Shown here in pieces: positions 1-8,286 of a DNA stretch of 40,550 nt (positions are counted from its first letter, which is position 1; every line of letters begins with the position of its first letter). The notes below the pieces were generated by a model. It was not told where the DNA came from and searched no databases. It was given only the letters and a program-made list of their open reading frames with translations. The DNA is from an uncultured Methanofollis sp. (GTDB taxonomy: Archaea > Halobacteriota > Methanomicrobia > Methanomicrobiales > Methanofollaceae): positions 1-40,550 of the forward strand of contig NZ_CALFSA010000145.1 of the NCBI RefSeq assembly GCF_937919355.1, given 5' to 3'. The position numbers and the translations under genes were made by a program.

Positions 1-145
1 GAACGTAGCGGCGGGAAACGATGAAACGGTGAATCCCTGCGGGTGCAAGCCAGAACAGGGCATACAGGCGCCTGGGCCTGCCCGGGTTTGGCGCGGAGTT
101 GAATGCCGCACAGAACATAAGGGGGCTTACTCCTCCGACTCCACC
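1..145 (+). ncRNA. rnpB: RNase P RNA, archaeal, 3' portion (5' end outside window)
   Basis: This is the 3' part of the catalytic RNA of ribonuclease P, which removes 5' leaders from pre-tRNAs. The segment has no good reading frame and carries the conserved 3' features of archaeal RNase P RNA: GAAACGATGAAACGG near 15-29, GAATCCCTGCGGGTGCAAGCC near 31-51, and the hallmark ACAGAACATAAGGGGGCTTAC at about 110-130. It is followed by a pyrimidine-rich stretch that would pair with the missing 5' end in helix P1, and then by a short T run. The exact 3' end, about 143-146, is an estimate. The 5' domain lies upstream of the window. Confidence 0.85.
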
Positions 146-286
146 TTTTGTATCTTCAACACCTCCAGCGCGAGCAATCGACGAAATCTGACTGCGCCCG
201 TATTTTAACTGTGAAACTATCCTGAGCAGGAAACTGAAATCGAAAATATTTTATTTACCCGTGTATTTTATTATCTGGCAATTCAT

Positions 287-940
287 ATGGCGTTATCAAA
301 GAAAATAACCGGCTTTATGGCTATATTAGCATTACTGAGCCTTGTAATGGTCACAGGTTGCTTCACGATGAGTACCCACGCGACGGCAAACTCAGACGGA
401 TCGATCAGTGACTACCGCGTCGAACTCACGACAACATCGTTCGCCTACAACATCCTGAAACAGAACGCCAGAGACGAAGGATACACAAGTGTCAGGGACT
501 ATGTCCTGTCCAGGTCAGATGCCGGAACCCTGTCCTATGACGAAGTCTGGGACGGAGATACGGTGACGATGAATATCGCTGCCACAGAAAGAGTCGTACC
601 CGACAGGTCAGACTGGACCCTTACAAAAGACGACGGTTTCCTCGTCTACAAGGACGGGAGATTCGCAGGTGCTGAGGAGATGAGCGAGTCAAGCAAGATC
701 ACCGATGCGATGCTCGGCAGTTGTTCCCTTCACTATTACCTGAAGATGCCCGGGAAGATCGTCGACTCCAATGCCAATACGGTCAAGGAGAAGACCGCCG
801 AGTGGCATCTCACCGGGTCCGACGTCTTCACGACAACAATCTATGCAAAGAGCGAACTGCCCGCCTTTCCCCTCCCGGGTTTCGGTGCCGTCCTTGCAGT
901 CCTCGCCCTCGGGTTTCTGGTGTGGAGACGAAACCCGTAA
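287..940 (+). CDS. Surface lipoprotein with a C-terminal PGF-CTERM-like anchor, unknown function
   Basis: This is a secreted protein of 217 residues. Residues 1-24 form a lipoprotein-type signal peptide: KK at 5-6, a hydrophobic stretch at 8-22, and a lipobox ending TGC with Cys25 as the likely lipidated residue. The C-terminus, from about residue 197, reads PGFGAVLAVL followed by hydrophobic residues and WRRNP. This is the tripartite layout of PGF-CTERM sorting signals, which archaeosortase A processes. The middle is a soluble, Tyr/Asp-rich domain I do not recognise. The start has no clear Shine-Dalgarno; AT-rich TATA-like tracts lie at about 245-272, so a very short leader is possible. Having both an N-terminal lipid site and a C-terminal sorting signal is notable. 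Confidence 0.75.
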   Translation: MALSKKITGFMAILALLSLVMVTGCFTMSTHATANSDGSISDYRVELTTTSFAYNILKQNARDEGYTSVRDYVLSRSDAGTLSYDEVWDGDTVTMNIAATERVVPDRSDWTLTKDDGFLVYKDGRFAGAEEMSESSKITDAMLGSCSLHYYLKMPGKIVDSNANTVKEKTAEWHLTGSDVFTTTIYAKSELPAFPLPGFGAVLAVLALGFLVWRRNP

Positions 941-1021
941 CTTCCCTTTTTTGAGTGTATTATTAACTCTCCGGCCACAGGAGAGAACATCCGCACCGCC
1001 GATCAGACCAGGTCGAGCAAT

Positions 1022-1033
1022 GCATATTTTTAT
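1022..1033 (+). promoter_or_regulatory. TATA-like box for the XRE-CBS regulator gene
   Basis: The AT-rich tract GCATATTTTTAT is centred near 1028. Archaeal transcription usually starts about 25-27 bp downstream of the box centre, so near 1055. That would place the ATG at 1048 upstream of the transcript start and makes the ATG at 1060 the probable, nearly leaderless, start. This is inference from spacing only. Confidence 0.4.
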
Positions 1034-1059
1034 CGGATGAAATAACCATGAGTAATACC

Positions 1060-1614
1060 ATGTATATTCCCACCCCCGCGGAACTGAGGGCCAAGAGGAT
1101 CATGCTCGGCCTCCGTCAGGCCGATGTCGCGAAAAGAGCCGGGATCTCCCAGTCCATGGTGGCAAGGATTGAGTCGGGCACCGTCGACCCACGCGTGAGC
1201 ACTCTGAAAAAGATCATCCAGGTGCTGAAGGTGGCAGAAAACCCATCAATCACGGCAGGGTCAGTGATGCACGCCCCCGTGCATGCCGTCACCCCGGACG
1301 ATGCAATCACGACCGCCGTTGCGATCATGGAGAAGGAAGACGTCTCCCAGTTGCCGGTGATCGAGAGCGGCGTACCCATCGGGTGCGTCTCCGAATCCGC
1401 GATCGTCAATACGATCGAGCAGATCGGGATCGCGCGGGCACATACACGAAAAGTGAAGGATTTTATGGAGTCGGGTTTCCCGACCGTACCCCCCGACGCT
1501 GATGTCGAGACAGTGGTCCACCTTCTCCAGCAGCACCACGCCGTCCTTGTCCTCGGTGGGGGAAAGGTTCAGGGCGTGATCACAAAGCACGACCTGATCA
1601 CACTTATTGGTTAG
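1060..1614 (+). CDS. XRE-type HTH transcriptional regulator with tandem CBS domains
   Basis: The protein of about 184 residues has an N-terminal helix-turn-helix of the XRE/Cro type (LRQADVAKRAGISQSMVARIE, then RVSTLKKIIQVL, residues ~16-58) and a C-terminal pair of CBS motifs (~65-120 and ~125-184). CBS pairs usually bind adenine nucleotides or similar ligands, so this is probably a ligand-responsive repressor or activator. Its target is unknown. The ATG at 1060 (MYIPTPAELR) is preferred over 1048 because of the upstream TATA position; 1048 would add four residues. The gene ends convergently with tpiA, with a 4-bp stop overlap at 1611-1614. It is a single-gene unit. Confidence 0.85.
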   Translation: MYIPTPAELRAKRIMLGLRQADVAKRAGISQSMVARIESGTVDPRVSTLKKIIQVLKVAENPSITAGSVMHAPVHAVTPDDAITTAVAIMEKEDVSQLPVIESGVPIGCVSESAIVNTIEQIGIARAHTRKVKDFMESGFPTVPPDADVETVVHLLQQHHAVLVLGGGKVQGVITKHDLITLIG

Positions 1615-2279
1615 ATCAGGGAGACAAGATTTCGGAGGACTGCCGCGGGATCCTTCGCCTTCACGACCGAGGAAGCAAGGAGGACACCGTCGGTGCCGAG
1701 TTCAAGCGCAATTTTCACGCACTCACCCGTGCTGATCCCGGCGCCGGTGAGCACTTTCACCTTCGGGTTGACCTCCTGTACCGCTGCCACAGAACGCTCG
1801 ATGATGCCCGGATCAGCCCTTGAGACAGAGACACCCGTCCCGATCAGTTCCGGCGGTTCGATTGCCACATAATCGGGGGCAAGGGCCGCTGCTGCGGCGG
1901 TCGTCGCCTCGTTGTTCGTGCAGATCACGGATTTAAGCCCGGCACTCCGTGCGGCAGAGAGACTGGCATCGATATCTGCAAGAGTGAGGCGCCTCTCCGA
2001 GTGGTTGATGAGTGTACCCGTCGCCCCGGCCGCCTTCACCTGCCCGGCAGTCACGTGGCCCGTATACGCACCGGGAGCGACGCCATCGACATGCTGGGCA
2101 TAGACGGGGACGCTGAACCTGGACGCAATCGCCGCAAGATCGGTGAAGGCGGGAGCGACGCCGATCACGACGCCACTCTCCTCGCTGACCGTCTCGGCGG
2201 TGTCTGCTATTGCAACGGCACGCTCGCCCATGCCCTCCGCGTATGCCTTCAGGTTGACCAGGATCAAGGGTGTCGTCAT
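1611..2279 (-). CDS. tpiA: Triosephosphate isomerase (archaeal type)
   Basis: It interconverts dihydroxyacetone phosphate and glyceraldehyde 3-phosphate in gluconeogenesis/glycolysis in the cytoplasm. The length, 222 residues, is the short archaeal form (bacterial enzymes are about 250). Expected active-site residues are visible: Asn9 and Lys11 in VNLKAYAEG, His93 in INHSERR, and the catalytic Glu141 in AIEPPELIGTG, which also supplies the phosphate-gripping loop 6. The C-terminal GAGISTGE and GTDGVLLASSVV segments form the phosphate-binding end of the barrel. The ATG at 2279-2277 directly abuts the aMBF1 stop codon at 2282-2280, with no intergenic base, so the two are almost certainly cotranscribed and translationally coupled. 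Confidence 0.95.
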   Translation of the reverse strand: MTTPLILVNLKAYAEGMGERAVAIADTAETVSEESGVVIGVAPAFTDLAAIASRFSVPVYAQHVDGVAPGAYTGHVTAGQVKAAGATGTLINHSERRLTLADIDASLSAARSAGLKSVICTNNEATTAAAAALAPDYVAIEPPELIGTGVSVSRADPGIIERSVAAVQEVNPKVKVLTGAGISTGECVKIALELGTDGVLLASSVVKAKDPAAVLRNLVSLI

Positions 2280-2762
2280 TTATTCCCTCTTGATCTTGAT
2301 GATGTCGCCGACAGTCGTCGCAAGCCTGTCTCCCTTCTGTCTCTTCACCTCCTCGTCCGAGACATCGAGGAGAGAGATGCCGAGCACCTTCTCGAGTTTG
2401 ACCCGCACATCGTCCTCGGGGATGAGGTCGCCCTTCTCGATCTTCCGGATCAGGATCTCACGCTCCTTGATCTCATTGGCGAGGTCCTTCAGGGTCCAGT
2501 TCTTCGCCAGACGGGCACTTTTGATCCGTTCGCCAAAGTCCTCGACGACCTCGCCGACCATCAGGTCGAAGACATCACGTCCCCGGCGCTGGGGAGCGGC
2601 AGGTGCAGCAGCGGCGGCTTTCCTTTTCGGTTCGGCAGACCGTGGCTGTGCCACCTCCACCCCGAGAGTCGCACACTTCGGGCACACCTGCAGTACCGCA
2701 CCTTCGATACGCACTCTTTTCGGGGCGCCCTTAATTATAGTCCCACATAATTCGCACTGCAT
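2280..2762 (-). CDS. Archaeal multiprotein bridging factor 1 (zinc ribbon plus HTH)
   Basis: aMBF1 is a conserved archaeal protein, related to eukaryotic MBF1, that associates with the translation/transcription apparatus. The N-terminus has a zinc ribbon: CELCG at the start and CPKC about 27 residues later. An Ala/Lys-rich linker follows, and the C-terminal half is a Cro/XRE helix-turn-helix (LAKNWTLKDLANEIKE and EILIRKIEKGDLIP). I place the start at the sixth codon of the longer frame (MQCELCG, ATG at 2762). A minus-strand TATA-like tract around 2787-2800 would start transcription near 2767, downstream of the longer-frame ATG at 2777. The gene heads an operon with tpiA and is divergent from PAN copy 1, as MBF1/proteasome neighbourhoods often are in archaea. 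Confidence 0.9.
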   Translation of the reverse strand: MQCELCGTIIKGAPKRVRIEGAVLQVCPKCATLGVEVAQPRSAEPKRKAAAAAPAAPQRRGRDVFDLMVGEVVEDFGERIKSARLAKNWTLKDLANEIKEREILIRKIEKGDLIPEDDVRVKLEKVLGISLLDVSDEEVKRQKGDRLATTVGDIIKIKRE

Positions 2763-2818
2763 ACTACTCGCAAACACATTTAAGTCACTTTATACTATAT
2801 ACCTATTCGAGGAGGACA
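2763..2818. promoter_or_regulatory. Divergent promoter region between aMBF1 and PAN copy 1
   Basis: This 56-bp AT-rich spacer contains ACATTTAAGT near 2776-2785 and TTTATACTATAT at 2789-2800. The first box suits the plus-strand PAN gene, predicting a start near 2808. The second, read on the minus strand, suits aMBF1 with a start near 2767. PAN has a good Shine-Dalgarno, GGAGG at 2811-2815, three bases before its ATG. aMBF1 would be essentially leaderless. Confidence 0.45.
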
Positions 2819-4057
2819 ATGGGGGACAGCGGCTGTGATTCACCGGACCCGCAGAACAGCGAAGAACTCTGCAAGTACCTGCTCGAACGGATCTCTAACC
2901 TGGAGAACCGCAACCTGGAACTCAGGGAGCGGATGCGCCAGATGGAGTCCGAAAAGAGGTACGTGGAGACGCAGAAGATCCGCTACGAGCGGGAAATGCG
3001 GAAATTACGGAGCGAGATCGAACAACTCAGAAGTCCGCCTCTTGTCGTCGGGGAGATCCTCGACATCATCGACAACAACCGTGTCGTGGTGAGGAGCAGT
3101 GCAGGTCCGAGGTTTCTTGTCCGGGTATCCCAGTTCATTGACCCGAAGGATCTCAAGTCAGGGAGCAGGTGCACACTCAACCAGCAGTCCCTTGCCCTGA
3201 TCGAGGTGCTCCCGAACACCTATGACCCGCAGGTCTATGGAATGGAACTGGAAGACCGGCCCGACGAGTGCTACTCCGATATCGGCGGGCTGGAGCCACA
3301 GATACAGGAAGTGAAGGAAGCGGTCGAACTTCCGCTCACGAAGCCCCAGCTCTTCGAGAAGGTGGGTATCACCCCACCGAAGGGTGTCCTGCTCTATGGG
3401 CCGCCGGGAACAGGCAAGACATTACTCGCTCGTGCCGTCGCCCACGAGACAAACGCCCACTTCCTTCATGTCGTCGGTTCAGAACTTGTACAGAAGTACA
3501 TCGGCGAGGGAGCACGTCTTGTGCGGGAACTCTTTGACCTCGCGCGCGAGAAGGCGCCGACAATCCTCTTCATCGACGAGATCGACGCCGTCGGGACGCA
3601 CCGCACCGAGTCTGTCACATCGGGGGACCGCGAGGTCCAGCGGACCCTGATGCAGTTATTGGCAGGGATGGACGGCTTTGAAGCACGGGGCGACGTGAAG
3701 ATCATCGGGGCGACGAACAGGATCGACATCCTGGATCCTGCCCTCCTCAGGCCGGGCCGTTTCGACCGGATCATCGAGATCCCGCTCCCCGACATCGAGG
3801 GGCGCCTCTCGATCATGAAGATCCACACAAAGGGCATGAACCTGGCGAAGGATGTCGACCTCACCAGGATCGCCTGCCAGACCGAGGGAAGGAACGGCGC
3901 CGACCTCCGTGCCATCTGCATGGAGGCCGGGATGTTTGCGATCAGGGATGAACGGACCGTCGTCACCAACGATGACTTCGGGCAGGCGCTCCAGAAGGTC
4001 ATGGCCGACTTCGAACGCCAGCCCCTGAAGAATACGGTCGGCGAGATGTTCGCCTGA
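2819..4057 (+). CDS. pan: Proteasome-activating nucleotidase, copy 1 (AAA+ ATPase, variant C-terminal tail)
   Basis: PAN is the hexameric ATPase that unfolds substrates and feeds them to the archaeal 20S proteasome. The 412-residue protein has an N-terminal coiled coil (~17-72), the OB-fold domain (~75-135, beginning SPPLVVGEI with the hexamer-shaping proline), and an AAA+ domain. The AAA+ domain carries Walker A GPPGTGKT (194-201), Walker B LFIDEIDAVG (~250-259) and the second region of homology ending LLRPGRFDR. Its C-terminus is EMFA, so the gate-opening HbYX motif is present only as a Met-Phe-Ala variant with Phe instead of Tyr. A second PAN at 28052-29209 has a canonical tail. GGAGG precedes the start. 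A T-rich tract follows the stop at about 4067-4078. Confidence 0.93.
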   Translation: MGDSGCDSPDPQNSEELCKYLLERISNLENRNLELRERMRQMESEKRYVETQKIRYEREMRKLRSEIEQLRSPPLVVGEILDIIDNNRVVVRSSAGPRFLVRVSQFIDPKDLKSGSRCTLNQQSLALIEVLPNTYDPQVYGMELEDRPDECYSDIGGLEPQIQEVKEAVELPLTKPQLFEKVGITPPKGVLLYGPPGTGKTLLARAVAHETNAHFLHVVGSELVQKYIGEGARLVRELFDLAREKAPTILFIDEIDAVGTHRTESVTSGDREVQRTLMQLLAGMDGFEARGDVKIIGATNRIDILDPALLRPGRFDRIIEIPLPDIEGRLSIMKIHTKGMNLAKDVDLTRIACQTEGRNGADLRAICMEAGMFAIRDERTVVTNDDFGQALQKVMADFERQPLKNTVGEMFA

Positions 4058-4159
4058 AGACCACTTTTTTTCTTTCTCTCCACGCTTCCAGGATATTCTG
4101 TTGCAAGAAAAATCGTGGATGTATCTGTCTGGTCTCCCAACAATAATACAGGATATCTC

Positions 4160-5278
4160 TCAAGGTATCGGGTTGACAGGCGCAAACGGGTCGAGGAGCA
4201 CCCTGTTCGGGAGGCCCCGCAGGGCCACCGCAGCGAGGGCCCCGATCACGCCGCGGCCTCCGCAGACCTGAACGCCGTTCCGGGCGGCGACCTCCCGCGC
4301 CTCCTCGACGGTGACCACCTCTGTCCTCGCACGGGCGCCGAAGGCCCGCAAGCCGGGGAGGGGGCAGAACCCGTGCCGCAGGGCGATCCCCCACTCGGGG
4401 GAGAGGGCCTCGGCGGCGACGAAGCGGCGGGCCCTCTCCGCTATCCCGGGGCATGCGGCCGGGTCAGCCGCAAGTTCGATATAACTGCACGAGTTGCCCG
4501 CCGTCCTCTCGGGCAGGTCGGGCTTGAGCATGGCCACACTGTGGCCGATCGGGATCACGCCGTCCAAGGTGCTGAGGTGCTGGAGGAGAGCGAGAGCCAG
4601 GGCAAAGGTCGCCCCGCCCTCGGCAGTGTCGGTGTCGTCGACGCCGATCCCGACCATGACAAGGGCCCGCGTCCGCACCTCGCCCTCGACGATCCCGCCG
4701 CTGACCTTTCTGGTCTCGACCGAACAGACCCCCTCGGCCTCGGCCATCTGGTCGGTGAGGGAGTAGGCCGGACCCCCTGTGCACCGGATCTTCTGCACGA
4801 TCTCATCACCCTCCCGCCTGATCCCGACCACGCCAACGGCAGGCCGCGGCGGGAGACCGATCTCCACCTCGCGCTCGGTGAGAGTACCACACTCCCGGAG
4901 GAGAGTGCCGTCCCTCTGCACGTGGACGAGCGCCCCGCCTGCCAGACCATGGTGATACTCGCAGAAGGCGGCGCACCCGCTGCTCAGGCACTCATGGTAG
5001 CACTCCACACGGTCGCCATCGACGGTTGTAAAGATCCGCCGGCACGCACTCGCAGGCAGGGCCGAGGCAACGGCATAGGTGGCAGGGTGCCGCCCCCGTC
5101 TCTCCTCCTTCTGGACGATGCACCCCTCGTCCAGGAGACGGTTCACCCAGTCCTGCACCGTGCTCCGCGGCAGTGCGCTCCCCACCGCGATCTCCTGCAC
5201 CGTGAAATGCCCTTTTTCGAGAGTCGAACTCCTCATAACGGCGAGAATGTCCCGCCTCTTCTCAATGACCCGTGACAT
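4160..5278 (-). CDS. Winged-helix, Cys-rich and DDTD-domain protein (TiaS / methanogenesis-marker-11-like)
   Basis: The 372-residue protein has three visible parts. Residues ~10-75 form a winged helix (FTVQEIAVGSALPRSTVQDW, then LLDEGCIVQKEER). Residues ~78-135 are rich in Cys and His (CRRIF, CYHECLSSGCAAFCEYHH, LLREC), suggesting a metal site. The C-terminal half contains GIGVDDTDTAEGGATFALAL and later ATP-grasp-unlike motifs resembling the TiaS (tRNA-Ile2 agmatinylcytidine synthetase) ferredoxin-like core and, from memory, methanogenesis marker protein 11. Function is not assigned. The start overlaps the end of homoserine dehydrogenase by 17 bp, making it the third gene of an overlapping operon (ACT, hom, this gene). 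It might be a regulator with an enzyme-derived sensing domain. A database comparison would decide the subfamily. Confidence 0.6.
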   Translation of the reverse strand: MSRVIEKRRDILAVMRSSTLEKGHFTVQEIAVGSALPRSTVQDWVNRLLDEGCIVQKEERRGRHPATYAVASALPASACRRIFTTVDGDRVECYHECLSSGCAAFCEYHHGLAGGALVHVQRDGTLLRECGTLTEREVEIGLPPRPAVGVVGIRREGDEIVQKIRCTGGPAYSLTDQMAEAEGVCSVETRKVSGGIVEGEVRTRALVMVGIGVDDTDTAEGGATFALALALLQHLSTLDGVIPIGHSVAMLKPDLPERTAGNSCSYIELAADPAACPGIAERARRFVAAEALSPEWGIALRHGFCPLPGLRAFGARARTEVVTVEEAREVAARNGVQVCGGRGVIGALAAVALRGLPNRVLLDPFAPVNPIP

Positions 5279-6251
5279 GACAGTTCTTGATGAAGAGCAG
5301 GTCGCCGATGACGGCGCTCGCCGTCTCCACCGACCCCGCCCCTTTCCCGACCTCTGTGATCGCCCCGGCCATGTCGGTGACGACCGTCACGGCGTTCAGG
5401 GTGTCGCGGACGACAAGGGGGTGTTTCTTCGGGAGGATACGGGGCGAGACCCGCAACAGTCCCTTCTCCGGCACCACCTCGCCGATGAGCCTGATGGTGC
5501 AGTTCTGGCGCCCGGCAAGGGTCAGCGCCTCCGCGGTCAGGAGGTCGATGCCCGTGCACTCGACGTCCTTCAGGGTGACGCCGTTGTTCCAGACCGTATT
5601 GGCGAGTATGACCAGTTTGAGGGCGGCATCTATCCCCTTCACGTCGAAGGTGGGGTCGGCCTCGGCATAGCCAAGTTCCCGCGCCTCTGCAAGCGCCTGC
5701 TCGTAGGTGAGGCCCTCGTCAGCCATTCTGGTGAGGATATAGTTGCAGGTCCCGTTCATGACGCCATAGATGGCATGAACGGTGTTGCCGGCAAGACCGT
5801 GCTGGAGTGTCTGGATGATCGGGATCGCCCCGCAGACCGTCGCCTCGTACCTCAACTGCACGCCGTGCTCCTCTGCAAGGGCCGTCAGGTCCCTGAAGTG
5901 GAGGGCCATCGGCCCCTTGTTCGAGGTGACCACGTGTTTGCCCATCGAGAGGGCCGTCCTGATATGGGTGAGAGCAGGCTCGGCGGTCTTCACGTCTGTC
6001 GGTGTCACCTCGACGAGGACGTCGTACTCGCCCCCCTCCACGACCGCCCGTGCAGTCACGGCGGGATCGCCGCAGAGACCGGTCTTTGCCTTCTTCTCAA
6101 GCACCGCGGCGACGTCGAGGCCCGCAGGGTCGCAGGCCCCGCTCTTCGAGTCGGCGATGCCGGTGATGGTGATGCCGAGGCCCTTCTTTGCGAGCATCGA
6201 GGCGACGCCCCGCCCGACAGACCCCAGGCCGAGGATGGCGACCCGCATCAT
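5262..6251 (-). CDS. hom: Homoserine dehydrogenase
   Basis: It reduces aspartate semialdehyde to homoserine with NAD(P)H, the branch-point step to threonine and methionine. The 329-residue protein shows the Rossmann nucleotide-binding start VAILGLGSVGRGV (residues 4-16), the substrate-loop lysine in VVTSNKGPMAL, and the catalytic segment EADPTFDVKGIDAALKLVIL, all standard for the family. It is the short form without a C-terminal ACT regulatory domain. Instead, a separate ACT-domain gene lies immediately upstream and overlaps by 4 bp (ATGA at 6248-6251), so feedback control may be supplied in trans. Two in-frame ATGs open the gene; the first is used here because it gives the overlap. Confidence 0.93.
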   Translation of the reverse strand: MMRVAILGLGSVGRGVASMLAKKGLGITITGIADSKSGACDPAGLDVAAVLEKKAKTGLCGDPAVTARAVVEGGEYDVLVEVTPTDVKTAEPALTHIRTALSMGKHVVTSNKGPMALHFRDLTALAEEHGVQLRYEATVCGAIPIIQTLQHGLAGNTVHAIYGVMNGTCNYILTRMADEGLTYEQALAEARELGYAEADPTFDVKGIDAALKLVILANTVWNNGVTLKDVECTGIDLLTAEALTLAGRQNCTIRLIGEVVPEKGLLRVSPRILPKKHPLVVRDTLNAVTVVTDMAGAITEVGKGAGSVETASAVIGDLLFIKNCHVTGH

Positions 6252-6751
6252 GCCACCTCCTCCAGAGGTTCGACAAGGAGAAGGTCTTTCTTCTTCGCCA
6301 CCGCACGGAGGACCTTCATCGCCTCGTCCATATGCGCCCGGTTTGTCGCAGAGATGGTGAAAAGGGCCGACGACCTCTGGGCGATCCCCGGCATCGTCAG
6401 ATGCATCTCGACGACCTCGGCGTAGCCTGTCCGGTCGATCTGACTGACCGTGTCGGAGAGGTCGGTGTGCATCAGGTGTCCGATCATGATGACGCTCCTC
6501 TTCAGGAGGAGACGCTCCTCTCCGAGCCTGAGGATGGTCACCCCCGCCGCCTTGAGAGCGGCGATCAGGCCGTCAAGCCGTTCTTCGGGGATGTCAAGGA
6601 CGACCTGGACAATCCTGGTCTTCGGCCGCAGTGTCGGGTCCCACTCGTGGATCACTGCCATGATATTACCGCCGACATCGGAGATCGGCTTGAGGGCGGC
6701 AACCAGCTGGCCGGGAGCATCCTTCACTTCGATTTTCATGGATACCTGCAC
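6248..6751 (-). CDS. ACT-domain amino-acid-binding protein, probable regulator of homoserine dehydrogenase
   Basis: The protein of about 167 residues begins with an ACT-like segment (VKDAPGQLVAALKPISDVGGNIM, split here by a few residues from the start) and a further region that looks like a second, degenerate ACT fold (MHLTMPGIAQRSSALFTISA). ACT domains bind amino acids and regulate biosynthetic enzymes. The 4-bp coupling to hom argues that it senses threonine or a related end product for that enzyme; this is inference. The start is a GTG at 6751 (MQVSMKIEV) with GGTGGT a few bases upstream; the ATG at 6739 is the alternative. The open frame continues upstream to 6901, but that extension lacks family character. 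Confidence 0.75.
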   Translation of the reverse strand: MQVSMKIEVKDAPGQLVAALKPISDVGGNIMAVIHEWDPTLRPKTRIVQVVLDIPEERLDGLIAALKAAGVTILRLGEERLLLKRSVIMIGHLMHTDLSDTVSQIDRTGYAEVVEMHLTMPGIAQRSSALFTISATNRAHMDEAMKVLRAVAKKKDLLLVEPLEEVA

Positions 6752-7065
6752 CAAACCACCGGAGTAATATTCTCGCGCCGGAAAGATAAGCCTTTTATTC
6801 CGATCGCCAGGGACAAAACCTGCCCTTTCCTTCACCCGTGACATAACAAATGGAAAAATATATTTATGATATGACCGCAAAAGTATGACCGGCCAGCACA
6901 ATCAGCCCCTGCTTACCGCAAGAGTGCAAGTTCCGTCTTGTTTTGGGCGTATTCTCGCGTTCAACATTGACTCTAGCGGGGTTTGGCAGGACTGCCGGGC
7001 GTGTCGGATAATCAGATATGTCCCTGCCCATACAGGGTTTTGAAGACCGCATAGCGGAGGCTTTC
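6752..7065. promoter_or_regulatory. Divergent regulatory region between the ACT/hom operon and the betaine transporter operon
   Basis: This 314-bp stretch has no convincing gene. A minus-strand TATA-like tract (GGAATAAAAGG on that strand, about 6790-6800) fits the ACT gene. A strong plus-strand tract AAAAATATATTTATGAT at about 6853-6868 predicts transcription from near 6888, leaving a leader of about 175 nt before the transporter ATPase start. That leader holds a small hairpin, CCCTG-N6-CAGGG at 7022-7037. A long structured leader would allow post-transcriptional osmotic control, but nothing here matches a riboswitch I know. Confidence 0.4.
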
Positions 7066-8286
7066 ATGAATAAGGAGATGATAAAACCCAAAATAATCAT
7101 ACGATCGTTATACAAGATTTTTGGAAAACATCCCGGGGAGGCAGTCCCCCTCATTCGCGAGGGCGTGTCAAAAAAGGAGGTCCAGGAAAGGACAGGACAG
7201 ACTGTCGGTCTCCGTGATGTCTCTTTCTCTATAGAGGAAGGAGAGATCTTCGTGATCATGGGCCTCTCGGGTTCAGGCAAATCTACTCTTCTCCGGTGTA
7301 TCAACCGTTTGATCGAACCGACACACGGAGAGGTCCTCATCGACGGGACCGACCTCGCCTCTCTCGACGAAGACGGTCTCAGGGAGGTGAGGCGGAAGAA
7401 ACTGGGCATGGTCTTCCAGAACTTCGCCCTCCTCCCCCACCGGAACGTCATCGAGAACGTCGCCTTCGGACTGGAAGTCCAGGGGATGCCCGAGGACGAA
7501 CGGCTTGAAAAGGCGCGGCAGACCATCAGAATGGTCGGGCTTGCCGGTTACGAGGGGAGCATGCCTGACGCCCTCTCCGGCGGCATGAAGCAGCGTGTCG
7601 GCCTCGCCCGCGCCCTTGCAAGCGACCCCGACGTCCTCCTGATGGACGAGGCCTTCAGCGCCCTCGACCCCATCATACGGACAGAGATGCAGGACGAACT
7701 CCTCGACCTCCAGAACGACCTCGCAAAGACGATCGTCTTCGTCACCCACGACCTCGACGAGGCCCTCAAACTGGGGAACAGGATCGCCCTCATGAAGGAC
7801 GGCGCCGTCGTACAGGTCGGCACGCCCGAGGAGATCCTCACGGCGCCGGCCGACGAGTATGTGGCCAGTTTTGTTGCCGGCGTCGACATGACGAAGGTGC
7901 TCACGGCTGAGGGCGTCATGAAGTCCCCCGACCCGGTGCTCCCGATATTTTCCGGTCCCCGCGTGGCCCTGAAACTGATGAACGAGCACGGCATCTCGAC
8001 CATCTTTGCGGTCGGGAAGGGGAAAGTCCTGAGAGGTCTGGTGACCGCCGAGGACGCCGTCGCTGCGGCACGGGCGAAGATGACAAACATCGAGGATATC
8101 CTGATCACCGACACACCTGTCACGAGTCCCGACACGCCGGTCCGTGACCTGATGGGCCTCGTGGCCACGACTCAATACCCCGTCGCGGTCGTCGACGGGT
8201 GCCACCGCCTCAGGGGGGTCATTGTCAGAGGTTCGCTCCTCGGCGCTCTGGCCATCAACGGGAATAACGACGAGGAGTGTGCATGA
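7066..8286 (+). CDS. proV: Glycine betaine/proline betaine ABC transporter ATP-binding protein with C-terminal CBS pair
   Basis: This is the cytoplasmic ATPase of an osmoprotectant importer of the ProU/OpuA family. It has the long family-specific N-terminus (IIIRSLYKIFGKHP, followed by KEVQERTGQTVGLRDVSF), Walker A GLSGSGKST, the Q-loop MVFQNFALLPHR, the signature LSGGMKQRV and Walker B VLLMDEAFSALDP. The last ~120 residues form two CBS motifs, which in OpuA sense ionic strength and c-di-AMP. The ATG at 7066 is chosen because GGAGG sits at 7056-7060; an upstream ATG at 7018 would add 16 residues. The stop overlaps the permease start by ATGA at 8283-8286. The operon continues with a permease and two binding proteins. 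Confidence 0.92.
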   Translation: MNKEMIKPKIIIRSLYKIFGKHPGEAVPLIREGVSKKEVQERTGQTVGLRDVSFSIEEGEIFVIMGLSGSGKSTLLRCINRLIEPTHGEVLIDGTDLASLDEDGLREVRRKKLGMVFQNFALLPHRNVIENVAFGLEVQGMPEDERLEKARQTIRMVGLAGYEGSMPDALSGGMKQRVGLARALASDPDVLLMDEAFSALDPIIRTEMQDELLDLQNDLAKTIVFVTHDLDEALKLGNRIALMKDGAVVQVGTPEEILTAPADEYVASFVAGVDMTKVLTAEGVMKSPDPVLPIFSGPRVALKLMNEHGISTIFAVGKGKVLRGLVTAEDAVAAARAKMTNIEDILITDTPVTSPDTPVRDLMGLVATTQYPVAVVDGCHRLRGVIVRGSLLGALAINGNNDEECA

